From contig NC_082603.1 in NCBI RefSeq assembly GCF_030936135.1, positions 33,295,236-33,359,235 on the forward strand: a stretch of 64,000 bases of DNA, in the 5' to 3' direction. Shown in pieces: positions 48,901-64,000 of this stretch. The translations under genes and the position numbers were made by a program. The stretch comes from Gavia stellata (Eukaryota > Chordata > Aves > Gaviiformes > Gaviidae). The notes beneath the pieces were generated by a model. The model did no database searches, was not told the DNA's origin, and saw nothing but the letters and a program-made list of their open reading frames with translations. Every line of letters begins with the position of its first letter. The stretch's first letter is position 1.

Positions 48901-51900
48901 AGAAGGGAATGGTAGTGTAAATATTTGCAGTTAGTAGGGATTTGCTTCATCTTTTCTAGATGCTGGCTTGCATTGTGTTTGGTTTTTTTAAATAAAGCAG
49001 CCAGTGTGAAAACCTACTTGCCTGGGGATGAGTAATTCTCTTTGGCAAAGTGTGTGTGTGGGGACAAAAATGCTAGGCCATGTGTGCTCAGGCTGGGAAG
49101 CTATTAAGAAGAAATGTGTATCTCATTAAGCATTTCCACTATATGAATTTAACAATTGGTAAGAAAATCAGATTTTTGTCTTGTGAAATGGTATCAGGTA
49201 AGAGCAGGTGATTTTTGGCTTACTTTAGGTTTTGTTACAGTCACATTTGCTAATTAGTGACAGCAGTGCTTATCCCACTGGAAATCTTTATTTGGAGTAT
49301 TTAACATCCTTATGTGTTGAAAGTGTTGCAGTAAAATAGCTTAAGTCTTTAAGGGTCTATAATAACTTGAGGTATTATTTCAGTACAGTGGGTAAAGTTC
49401 CACTAATTTATGGCCTCAAAAGATGTAGTTGCAGAAATCGAGTTTGTTGTGTATGAACTACTGTGCATCAGTCAGAGGAGGCAGAGTACTTGGCATGCAA
49501 TTTTTCTGTCTTCAGATTCTTATCATTAAGAAGAACAAAAAGCTAATAGGAAAAGATTTCCTCTCTTATTTCCTCCTCTCCAAATCTTTCTGATGCTGGA
49601 TCTCATTCAGAAGAAAGGTAGAGCCTGTTTTTTAATGTTTTATGTTAATATGATTGTCATAGTGTGCTTGAGTGGAACTGGATTTCTGATCTAGAGTATC
49701 AGCAAGCAGTTTCTCTGTTTCTTGACTCTCTTCTGAATATCTCTATTTCTGGCTACTAATAATAGGGATTTTCAGAAGATTTAAGTTTTATTATTTCTGA
49801 TTATATGCTCTTTTGTGTTTCTTTTGGTGTAGTTAAACGTTTATGGTAAGCCTAGGTCTAAAATGCTATTTCAATTAATTAGACTTGAGTGACTGAGGAC
49901 ATCTGCATGTGTGTAAATGTATTTATGTTTGTAAGGGTTTATGGCTGTGAACATTAGCGAAATGTTTAGAAGGACAGCAGAATCAAAACTAAACCCAGTA
50001 AAACAAAAGTAATATTCTGTTACGGCGATTATGCTTATACCGTTACGCATATCTACAATTTCTTTGTATTAAAGATAGTTATTCCTTCTTCTGGTAAAAT
50101 GCAAGTTGAATGATAATAGTTAGCCCTTTGGAACCTAAGTTTCACAGGGTTTGTCTGTATTCCCCTATATTTTTCCCTACATCACCCTAATAGTTGAGCA
50201 AAACTGAATCATCACTGAAATCTATTAGGACATCATAACATATCATTAAATAAAGGGGGTAATTAAATTGGGCTGATGCAATGTGCAAATGATGTAAGAT
50301 CAGAATCATTCAAGGAGGCTAATACACAATAATATAAAAGTCCCAACACATTTTCTTGTCAAACTCTTGAGAAGATCCTTGTTGTAATGAAAGGACTTAA
50401 ACTTTCCACATTGTAAATTTGTGCACTATGAACAAACTGCTAAATATTTATGGCATACTGGATGCTTTTCCAAAGTAAATCAGCTAGGTACTTGTTTAAA
50501 AAAACTGAGTAACATAGGACAGTTAATGAAGAATTCCTAGCAGTAAGTAAGTGTTAGTAACTTACTCATCCTTAGAGAAGCGTTGCATTACCGTTGGCAG
50601 TACACTCCAGTGCACTAAGATGATCTGAGAAAAATTACTCAGTTTTTCTGAGTGACATTAAGGCTACTTGAAAGCAAAATAGATTTGTACTCCTTTATTT
50701 AGTAAATGACTCTTTCAAAGATTTGGGGAAAAGAAACACCCAACCCTGCTTGCTTCAACCTTGGATGTTGAAGAGTGTTTTGTTGTTTGTTTGGTTTTTT
50801 TTTTAATCTGGAAAGCAGGGTGGTGTCTGGGAAGAAGTGCGAGTATTCGTGCATAGAAGCACGAATGATAACTGAACAATTAGGTTAACTCCTTTTATCG
50901 TCATTATTTAAAAATTAACTTTAGTCAATATTTGAGAAAAAGGGAATCTCTTAAACAGTTAAAATACGTAGTTACTAGGCTGTAAGATTTAGCATTATAC
51001 ATACTCGTAAAAATGTCTTTACTGAACGGGGGTGCCTGGGACAGATGCTCATGATAAGCAAGTTGAAAAGCGAGCAATTTCTCACATTCAGATCACCCCT
51101 GTCTTTTTAATAGAAGGAAAAGAATGTAGATAAAATATACGAGGCACTTAAAGCAGTATTTATTGTGAGCTGTTGTGGCAAGAGGTCTTAACTTCATCTT
51201 TCTTCTAAAGGTTTGATTGCTATGGTGGACTATCCAAGATAAACACTCCCTTATTGACGCCTCTCAAACTGTCACTGGAAGAATGGAGCACAAAGCCCAC
51301 CAATGACACCTACGGATTATTTGCCGTGGTAATGCACAGCGGCATTACAATTAGCAGTGGACACTACACAGCTTCAGTCAAAATTACAGATCTTAATAGC
51401 CTAGAGTTAGATAAGGGAAATTTCATCACTGACCAAATGCACGAGATGATTAAGCCAGAACCACTGAATGAGGAGGAGGCAAGAACTGTCACTGAAGACT
51501 ACGACGATGGTGAAGTCTCTTTTCGAGTCAATGGAAGCGCGCAGCCGGGTAAAGTTCTGAACAAAAAGAACATGGAAGCTGTCGGACTTCTTGGGGGGCA
51601 GAAGAGCAAGTCTGACTGTGACCTGTACAACAACAAACCAGCTAACCCCGAGAAGTTTCTTAATGTAGTTACTGAAAACAGAAATCCCGAGTCTAGCAGC
51701 AGTAATGGAAGCGCAGAGTGCAGCACGGAACCCGGTGAGCAAAACGGCGTTGCCTCCAGTGGACTAGAAAACAAAGCTCTGTACGTATTGCAGAGCCTGA
51801 AAGAGTATGAAGGCAAGTGGTTGCTTTTTGATGATTCCGAAGTGAAGGTTACAGAAGAAAAGGACTTTCTGAATTCTCTTTCTCCGACATCGTCATCTAC

Positions 51901-51943
51901 GTCAACTCCTTACCTACTGTTTTATAAGAAAATTGTAGAGTGA
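39826..51943 (+). CDS. USP1: USP1, ubiquitin carboxyl-terminal hydrolase 1 (spliced, complete coding region)
   Basis: Eight coding exons join in phase: 39826-39995, 41150-41273, 41634-41741, 42273-42433, 42920-43638, 44786-44956, 46115-46316 and 51211-51943. They give 2388 nt, or 795 residues; human USP1 has 785. Seen: a Cys box GLNNLGNTCYLNS with catalytic Cys91, a His box SGHYTA with His603, acidic Asp759/Asp760 near the end, zinc cysteines 451, 454, 517 and 520, and the Gly680-Gly681 self-cleavage site in LLGGQKSK. Basic stretches KRKS, KKKSK and RSKRK in the long insert suit nuclear import. Known: with UAF1/WDR48, USP1 removes monoubiquitin from FANCD2 and PCNA in crosslink repair and translesion synthesis, in the nucleus. 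The N-terminal Arg22-Leu23 pair, reported to matter for FANCD2, is present. Confidence 0.98.
39996..41149. other. USP1 intron 2
   Basis: AT-rich unique sequence; nothing recognised. Confidence 0.85.
41150..41273 (+). CDS. USP1: USP1 exon 3, catalytic Cys box
   Basis: The acceptor is TTGAACAG; the donor GTAAGA follows CAG. Encodes DQVVPAAQ, then LPFVGLNNLGNTCYLNSVLQ with the catalytic cysteine (Cys91). Confidence 0.98.
41634..41741 (+). CDS. USP1: USP1 exon 4
   Basis: 36 codons, phase 0 at both ends, encoding VLYFCPGFKTGVKHLYNIIS and a lysine-rich end. Acceptor TTTCAG, donor GTAATA. Confidence 0.97.
42273..42433 (+). CDS. USP1: USP1 exon 5
   Basis: Encodes GNCKEDPLASYELICSLHSL through NPEKYTDELATQPRRLLNTL, almost identical to mammalian USP1. 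Acceptor TTGCAG, donor GTACAA, phase 2 out. Confidence 0.98.
42920..43638 (+). CDS. USP1: USP1 exon 6, QQ-box helices and large insert with basic motifs
   Basis: Begins ELNPMYEGYLQHDAQEVLQC, the conserved USP helical segment. It continues into the divergent Lys/Glu/Ser-rich insert that carries KRKS, KKKSK and RSKRK. It ends in phase 1 at donor GTTGGT, which is weaker than the others. The phase needed by exon 7 supports this donor. Reading on gives a stop two codons later. Confidence 0.93.
43639..44785. other. USP1 intron 6
   Basis: AT-rich, with a 22-base tandem duplication at 44680-44723 just upstream of the exon 7 acceptor. The short frames here continue from exons or are random. Confidence 0.85.
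44680..44723 (+). repeat. 22-base exact tandem duplication near the USP1 exon 7 acceptor
   Basis: A unit starting TTTTCCAAGAAGG and ending AGCCAGG is present at 44680-44701 and again at 44702-44723, without mismatch. It ends 62 bases before the acceptor. Confidence 0.95.
44786..44956 (+). CDS. USP1: USP1 exon 7, first zinc cysteine pair
   Basis: Encodes LELVEKLFQGQLVLRTRCLE and then CECFTERREDFQDISVPVQ. Cys451 and Cys454 are the first half of the USP zinc site. The donor is a strong GTAAGT. Confidence 0.98.
44957..46114. other. USP1 intron 7
   Basis: AT-rich unique sequence; nothing recognised. Confidence 0.85.
46115..46316 (+). CDS. USP1: USP1 exon 8, second zinc cysteine pair
   Basis: Encodes SPEPKTEMKTLKWAISQFAS through KYFCENCHHYTEAERS, with Cys517 and Cys520, and ends at donor GTGAGT in phase 2. 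Nearly identical to mammalian USP1. Confidence 0.98.
46317..51210. other. USP1 intron 8 (4.9 kb)
   Basis: The longest USP1 intron in this window, AT-rich throughout. I see no transposon, RNA gene or coding exon. Confidence 0.8.
51211..51943 (+). CDS. USP1: USP1 exon 9, His box, self-cleavage site and stop
   Basis: Begins FDCYGGLSKINTPLLTPLKL and holds the His box (His603), Gly680-Gly681, and the Asp759/Asp760 region WLLFDDSEVKV. Ends FYKKIVE and TGA at 51941-51943. One glycine is missing from the GGG run that I recall in mammals (YGGLSK). Confidence 0.98.
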
Positions 51944-52277
51944 TACTGTATTTTGACTGTAAATACTAGGGATTTGCATACACCCATTGGTCTGATTTGC
52001 ATCAAAACTACCTGGAAGAAACAGCTGTTTGGTTTTTGAAGCTACTGGATCATATTATTTCTGGTCTTTTTGTTTGGTGTAAGTGGCTCAACTTGAATTA
52101 ACAAACCATGACATAGAACTTAACTCACATAATAACTTTTATGCTGGAGAATAGTGATATTGCCTTTTAGAAATACCAATTTGTATAGTTCCTAAATGAT
52201 GCCTACAGTACAGTAGTGGTTTTAACACAACTCTAGGTCTCAGACATGCCTATTATATTATTAGCTCTTTTTTTTTA

Positions 52278-52283
52278 AATAAA
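52278..52283 (+). terminator. Candidate proximal USP1 polyadenylation signal (AATAAA)
   Basis: A canonical hexamer 335 bases after the stop codon, in TTAAATAAAAG. Confidence 0.45.
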
Positions 52284-52782
52284 AGTTATTTGTATTCATA
52301 TTCTGGAGTAAATGTATATTAACTAGCAAATTTCATCAGAAGTTGTGTATTTTTGTAACTTGGGAAGTAATACTTCATATTTAGTCTTGGGTTATCGGCG
52401 TGGTTTATTCTCCTTATCCAGTTCCATACTGCTCAGTGGAACTCGAAGCACAAGAAAAGGGTCTTGTAACCTTGTTTAGTGTATTGGAAGGAACTGAACT
52501 TAATAGAAATGTTTGAATGGTCTAATTTGCATCTTGTTGCATAGGTGTTAAATGGGCAAAGTGTAAATAGGTGTGATTAATACTTCAAAACAGGGGGAGC
52601 GTGTAGTGTAATTAAAATAATTTTGTACTTTTAAGAGTAAAGCCCTCTAATATGCATATCTGTTTGGGTGGATTTGGAACTTAGTGGTGATGATCTTATA
52701 ACAATTTGTACTTGGAGCTCACTGAAATGTGGGAAAATGAAAGCATTTGGCTTTGATGCTTTGTTAAGAATGTATATATGAA

Positions 52783-52788
52783 ATAAAA
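52783..52788 (+). terminator. Candidate distal USP1 polyadenylation signal (AATAAA)
   Basis: A canonical hexamer 840 bases after the stop, followed about 40 bases later by the TG-rich stretch TTTTGTGTTTGGGGAGG, a typical downstream element. Confidence 0.65.
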
Positions 52789-52805
52789 AATTTATGATAC
52801 ACATC

Positions 52806-55800
52806 TGAGATGACTAGATCAGACTTTTGTGTTTGGGGAGGGAAAAGCGGAAAGTGAAAGTGGTGGGGCAGTGTTAGTTTCCCAACCTTTTTGTATCTGA
52901 GAGAAATGGAAGATTGGAAGTGCTTTAAAAAATAACATTCTCAGTTTTTTAACTGATTCTTGTACAGCATATCCTAATTTGAAGGCACTTGATGACTAGA
53001 GGTAAGGTTCAGAGGCAAGGGGAAAGGGAAACAGATTATTATAAAAACAAGTGAAGTGTTTCGCACTAAATAAGAGATTAAAATCCCAAATCATCTGTTA
53101 GATGCTGCAACATTAAGGTGAATCCCATAAACTGCAGACAATTGAAATCTTAAAAATATGACACAAAATAGGATGAGTGTTTACTTCTGCTGTCGTAGGA
53201 CGGATGGAATGACAGGAAGTGCTGCTGCAGAGAGACAAGGAAAAGGTACACGAGCTGTGAGTATGCCCTAGTTTTCTGGATATATTTAAACTTCTTCAAA
53301 TACAACTTAATTTATTTACAGGAAAAGCCCTAGAAACCTCTACCTAGTTTATTCTGCAATATTTAGTTTTTTACAATTTTTTATTATCGTGTAGCATAAA
53401 CACCAAGGTAACTCATGAAAAATACCTTTTGTGTATTATTTTCTATGTTACAGTGGACCTCTGATTTTTGTACAGGCCTTGATTTTGCAGTAGATGGTAG
53501 ATGATGATGTATTACTAAAATACGTTTCAGTCTAGAAAGCTTGTACTGTCAACAGAAAACAGTGTAGGAAAGGCTGGACTAAATTTAGAGTTGCTTATAA
53601 ACTCAAGCTGAGTAGATGTCTGTAGTAATTAACTTCTGCAGAGGAGGAAAATCTGGAATTACAAATGCACTAAGACCTTTCCCTTTTCCAAAGCACTGTC
53701 ACCATAATAAATGATTTCATAGTCTAAACCCAGAAATAGCTACATTAAAAAAAAAAACAACTGTAATCTTACCTTGCAAGGGGAGCCAAATCACATTACA
53801 GAATGCTATTTGTTTACTGCCTGCAGTACGGGGTTTGCTGAATTTCAGCCTGCAAATGAAAGTTTATTTTTCCACACTTGACCCAAGACTTATCTTTTTC
53901 ATTCAGCTGCAGGAACAGAAAGTGTTCCAAGGAAACAAAATACCGTTGTATTCAACAAAATATTGGCCACAGTGTAATCGAAGGAAGACCCAGCTGTCTT
54001 CCATCATGCTATACAGCTTGAGAGAAACACGCTTTGTAGGCAGCTGAACAGAAACCACAATGGGCTGGAATACGCTGAATGAAGGAACGCTCCTCGGGCA
54101 TACGGACAGATACTATGGGGTGAGGGTTTTTTTTGAGACTTACTCAAGTAAAGCACTTGCCACCCTTCCTGAACTACTCACTTGCCACAGTAACTCACGT
54201 CCTGTATTGGCCGTGGCCTGTAGTTTGCTGCAATGGAAGACAAAGCGTGGCTGCCCAACCTTAGTTAGCTGCTACGCTTGAGTTCTACGCAATTGTCGAG
54301 CTGGATGTACTGAAAAGCCAGGCAGATTTACACTGACATGGGGCCATCCAGTAAAATCAAAGGGTATTTATACAAGAGTCGGATTAAAATAGATGCTTTC
54401 CTAGCTGAAGAAACGCTATACAAGGACTACTGTAAATTAAGGTTTCATTCTTTCATGGCTATTGGGGTTTGTTTCCCCTTTTTCACTTTGTAAATATTTT
54501 GCATGCCTCTTCACATAAATCTCTTGCAAAGCTGCCCCCTCCTTCCTTAATATTTTCCATTATGAGAGTCCCCGACTCCCATACAGCTTCCAAAGCCTTG
54601 TCAGCACCCCTGGGCTTTGCAATAGGCCTTTGAAATGTCTCAGAGCAGGGGGAAAAAAAAAGGCTTAGGTTAGAGGAGTAGTTTTTCTTCATACAAGAAA
54701 CTCTGTGCAGGCTTTCCTGTGTTATAACCCATAACACAGAACTAGTTCAGGATTACTTGTGTTCAAGGGAAACAGTCAGAGACCGGCACACCGAGAGGAG
54801 CATCGCACTTAGTTGTGCTACCAAAAACTACCACTGCCGGGAAGCTGTTGGAACAAAAGAGCATGGGAGAAGGAGTGAAAATTGGCAGTACCGCCCTCCC
54901 GTCCCCAACACAACCCTTGGCCACAGCCAGCGTGCCCTGCAGCCTTGCCCTGCGCCATCCCGCAGCGGCAGGTCGTGCACCTACAGCCCGTGGTGGCTAC
55001 GAGATGCGGCGTCTTTCCAGCCCTGCTCAGCAGCACGAGCACAATCATCCCCCTACGAGCACAATCATCCCCCTACGAGCACACCGACAGGCAGCCACTA
55101 ATAACTTGATTCAAGTATCGAGAATAAAAAAGACCCTCTCCACCCAAACCCCTCCCTGCTGATGCAGGGCGGGCACTTGCGGCAGCTACAGGTGCTAAAA
55201 CAGAAAAAAACCCCAAAGAAACACCCCCCAGCACCTTCTAGCATACAGGAATGTGTATGTTAGAAGTGAAGGGAAAAAATATTTAGGTTTCAAAAGTCAA
55301 ATGCTCACAAAGTGGAAGTGATGATGTACAGTTGCTTGCTGTATAAAACCGATTTTTTTTCTTCTGCTTTTATATATAAAAAAAGTATGTTTATCAAATT
55401 TGTGGGGGTTTTTTATAAATATATACATGTATATATGTACATGTATGCATATTCAGGTAGCTGTAGAGAAAGAAGCAGCTTGTGTTTAATCTCATCCCAC
55501 CTCTTCCAAGGGACCTTGTTCAATACAGAGAGGAAAACTATAAAGGACTAGATTTAGGAGTTGTGTATTCAAGCTCCAATTCTGATGTTTCCTTGAAGTG
55601 CTGTGTTAGCCACCCAAATAACTGCTGTAAAACAGACGTTTTTCTTCACCTAAATAACAATGCAAAGAATGCTTTCTATCTAAGCTTTTAACTTAAACTG
55701 TGATACCATTTTTTGTTCTTCTTCCCCATGGAATTAGGTTTTTAAATTGAAAAAAGAACACAAAAAAAGCAGCCTAGTTGCATGTACACTGTTGAGCTGA

Positions 55801-56140
55801 ATTGTACATTTAAAGTCATGATGAGATTACTGCGCTTGTTCGGACTTCCTAGCTGGTGGAAATGACCGTGTACACACAGCAGTCATACTGAAACTCCCCT
55901 CCACGGGTACTGAGGGAGGTAAACCGGTAACGAGATGTGCCTCGACGCTTCTGAAGGCGTCTGATGGAGTTTTTTTTTTTTTGCAGCAATTGGTATTCAG
56001 AGTTACAAAGGAAAAAGGATAGGGATAGTAAAAAAAAAAAATCACCGCTTGGTTAAGAAGCGTTACTGTAAGACTTACCTGACTCTGAACTTTTTTCCCA
56101 AGGATGGCGAGCTCTGAAGTCCAATGCACAGGGAATTAAA
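52806..56140. other. Interval between the convergent USP1 and DOCK7 3' ends
   Basis: About 3.3 kb. It includes an exact 20-base duplication at 55035-55074 and a purine-pyrimidine alternating stretch near 55420-55450. I see no gene. It may contain extended 3' ends of either gene. Confidence 0.65.
55035..55082 (+). repeat. 20-base tandem repeat, 2.4 copies
   Basis: ACGAGCACAATCATCCCCCT occurs at 55035-55054 and 55055-55074, then a partial third copy. Confidence 0.95.
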
Positions 56141-56604
56141 GTGTAAACATTCACATATTTAATAGTACCATCAAAATAACCATCGTCACTACATTAAAAA
56201 CTTCAAAAATGCATTTGCATATGGTCCTAATATAAATTAAATATATGAACTAAAAGTAAATAAATTTAACATTAGGTAATGCTATAAATAAAGGTAAATG
56301 CGTTTAGTGTACCTTTGAGTCATAAAAATGCCTTAAAAAACAGGTAAGTTTACAGCTTATCACCAATACTCTGGATACCACTGCCATGGTTTTTTTTCAA
56401 ACATCAATAAGTCTACATTTGACAATTCAGAATGATTTTTGGCCACTGAACACTTTGATGGAGGAAGAGGTGTGTGGGATGTCCAGGATGAAGTCCGAGT
56501 TTTATTTCACAATAAAACTTCTTTGATTCCCAGCGCTGATAACAAGGCTCTTTCTTTTCAAAACCTTAATTTTAAGTGCTTTTTTATTTTGGTTTTTAAC
56601 TCGT
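56140..56604 (-). other. DOCK7: DOCK7 3' untranslated region (tentative extent)
   Basis: AT-rich sequence after the DOCK7 stop. Minus-strand signals are AATAAA at 56501-56506 and ATTAAA at 56158-56163; another AATAAA is only about 17 bases after the stop. The true end is not decidable from sequence. Confidence 0.45.
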
Positions 56605-62821
<6,217 letters not shown>

Positions 62822-64000
62822 CTACAATCAAGAGCAAATGCATTGAAAGAAACCATCAAATGCAGCCATCAGAGATGGGGGTTGGAGAGACAAAGGCGTA
62901 TTCAGGGGAGGTGAAGCTCCACATGCCTTCAACAGTAGCTGTGCCGGGGCTGAATGTGATCTGCTGAACCTAGGAGAATTAAATCAGTCGCATTGCAGGA
63001 GCGACGGGAAAAAAACAAGCCTAACACCCTGGAAGGCAGGAGAACTCGGGAGCCTTCCAACTGCACGCACACACGCTGCGTGGTTCTGAACAAGCCATTT
63101 GAGCTCGCTGTGTGTCTGTGAGCTCAACTGAAAACCGGGGTCAATACGGGATCTGCCTGGAAATCAGGTGCCGCATCAGAGCGTGGCTTTGCTGGGCTGG
63201 GTGAATGGCCGGATTCTGAACTCAGTTTCATGCGCTTAAACCTCAGACAACGCTGCTGCTTTCAGCACAACGTGACAACAGCTGAATTCTCATGAGCAAC
63301 AACATGACATCAAATCTATTCTAGCAAATAAAATAGGCCCAGGTCTGCCCTCTGGCCCTACGAATGAGTAGCACGGCACGGCACGGCCCAGAGCCATGCT
63401 GCTCAACGCTCTTCCTCTCCCACTGGGGACGGCCTCATCTGTCCACAGTGCTTACTGGGAACAGTCTCTGACCCAGGCCGTCCCACAAACTGTGCTAAGA
63501 CATTATCTAGACACAGGTTAGCGGGCACAAAACCAGGCCAGACTAACCATTACACGGCACAGATGATCACTGGGTACTACCTGGAGCTGCACCCAAGCCC
63601 CAGTTAGATTAATCAGTTGCCTTTGCCTGTTCACGGCTGAAACAAACTTCAGACCTGTGATGTCCCACTTCAGGGGCTCTGAAATTCAGCCACCTTAAGA
63701 CGGTTCAATCTCTAGGAGAGAGGAACATGGTGTGAAGGCAACAAAATGACAGCAAAATGCAATACTTTCTGCAACTCAGCTCCTGAAAGGCATCACAGCC
63801 TTTTTTCAAGCCCAGGTCATCCCATTCACACCAAGCAGCTGAAGAGAAATGCAAACACACTACGATATGCCACGAACTCCTGAATGATCACAGCAGGTCC
63901 GCAGCTCTGGCTGCAAGATCAGGGAAAACCTGTGGGACTGCTCTCCCCGCATTCCTCCCGCCTCCTGCAGAGGTGGCACCAGCAAGAGGACAGGAGACAT
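62822..64000. other. DOCK7 intron, continuing past the window edge
   Basis: I found no further DOCK7 exon before the window ends. The preceding coding segment of the family was looked for by eye and is not here. A short CACGG run is at about 63373-63388. Confidence 0.7.

Larger units (their letters stand above)
51944..52805 (+). other. USP1: USP1 3' untranslated region
   Basis: AT-rich sequence after the stop. Two AATAAA signals (52278-52283 and 52783-52788) suggest a short and a long form. The end at about 52805 is inferred from the second signal. Confidence 0.7.

Noticed and set aside
62822-64000. A further upstream DOCK7 exon, or ANGPTL3, in the last part of the window
   Set aside because: No segment matching the preceding DHR-2 residues with splice sites was found by eye. 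ANGPTL3 lies in a more upstream DOCK7 intron in mammals.

Overview
This window is nuclear DNA of a bird. The genes are split by GT-AG introns, there are CpG-island promoters, and two 5'-truncated repeats end in the ATTCTGTG octamer tail typical of avian CR1 LINEs. Three protein-coding genes are recognised, in the order and orientation known from human chromosome 1p31: KANK4 (minus strand), USP1 (plus strand) and DOCK7 (minus strand, 3' end only). No bacterial features, CRISPR array, tRNA or rRNA were seen.

Region 1 (about 0.2-25.9 kb) is KANK4. I assembled nine coding exons by splice-site phase into a 1018-residue protein. Its parts are a conserved five-codon start (MEKTD), a KN/LD motif that binds talin, a long variable linker, a coiled coil, a conserved block before the ankyrin domain, and C-terminal ankyrin repeats. 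A non-coding first exon is inferred in a CpG island at 25.6-25.95 kb, about 12.5 kb upstream of the start codon. The introns hold a 90-base higher-order minisatellite (5.25-5.57 kb), a TCG/TCA microsatellite (3.10-3.16 kb), a CCGTG pentamer run, a CR1 tail, and a large 23-base minisatellite (24.87-25.5 kb) next to the promoter.

Region 2 (about 25.95-38.3 kb) is intergenic. I recognise no gene there.

Region 3 (about 38.3-52.8 kb) is USP1, complete in its coding part. A CpG island holds GC boxes and two CCAAT boxes. Eight coding exons give a 795-residue deubiquitinase with Cys, His and Asp catalytic boxes, a four-cysteine zinc site and the Gly-Gly self-cleavage site. A 73-codon upstream ORF in strong initiation context lies in the likely leader.

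Region 4 (about 56.1-64 kb) is the 3' end of DOCK7. Six exons encode the last 262 residues: the end of the DHR-2 Rac/Cdc42 exchange domain and a short tail. USP1 and DOCK7 converge, with about 3.3 kb between their likely 3' ends.

The three proteins work in separate pathways: KANK4 at adhesions and the cell cortex, USP1 in DNA repair in the nucleus, DOCK7 in GTPase activation. Their adjacency is conserved synteny, not an operon. I found no convincing undescribed system. The observations most worth checking are the minisatellites, the USP1 upstream ORF, and repeats lying close to splice sites or promoters.
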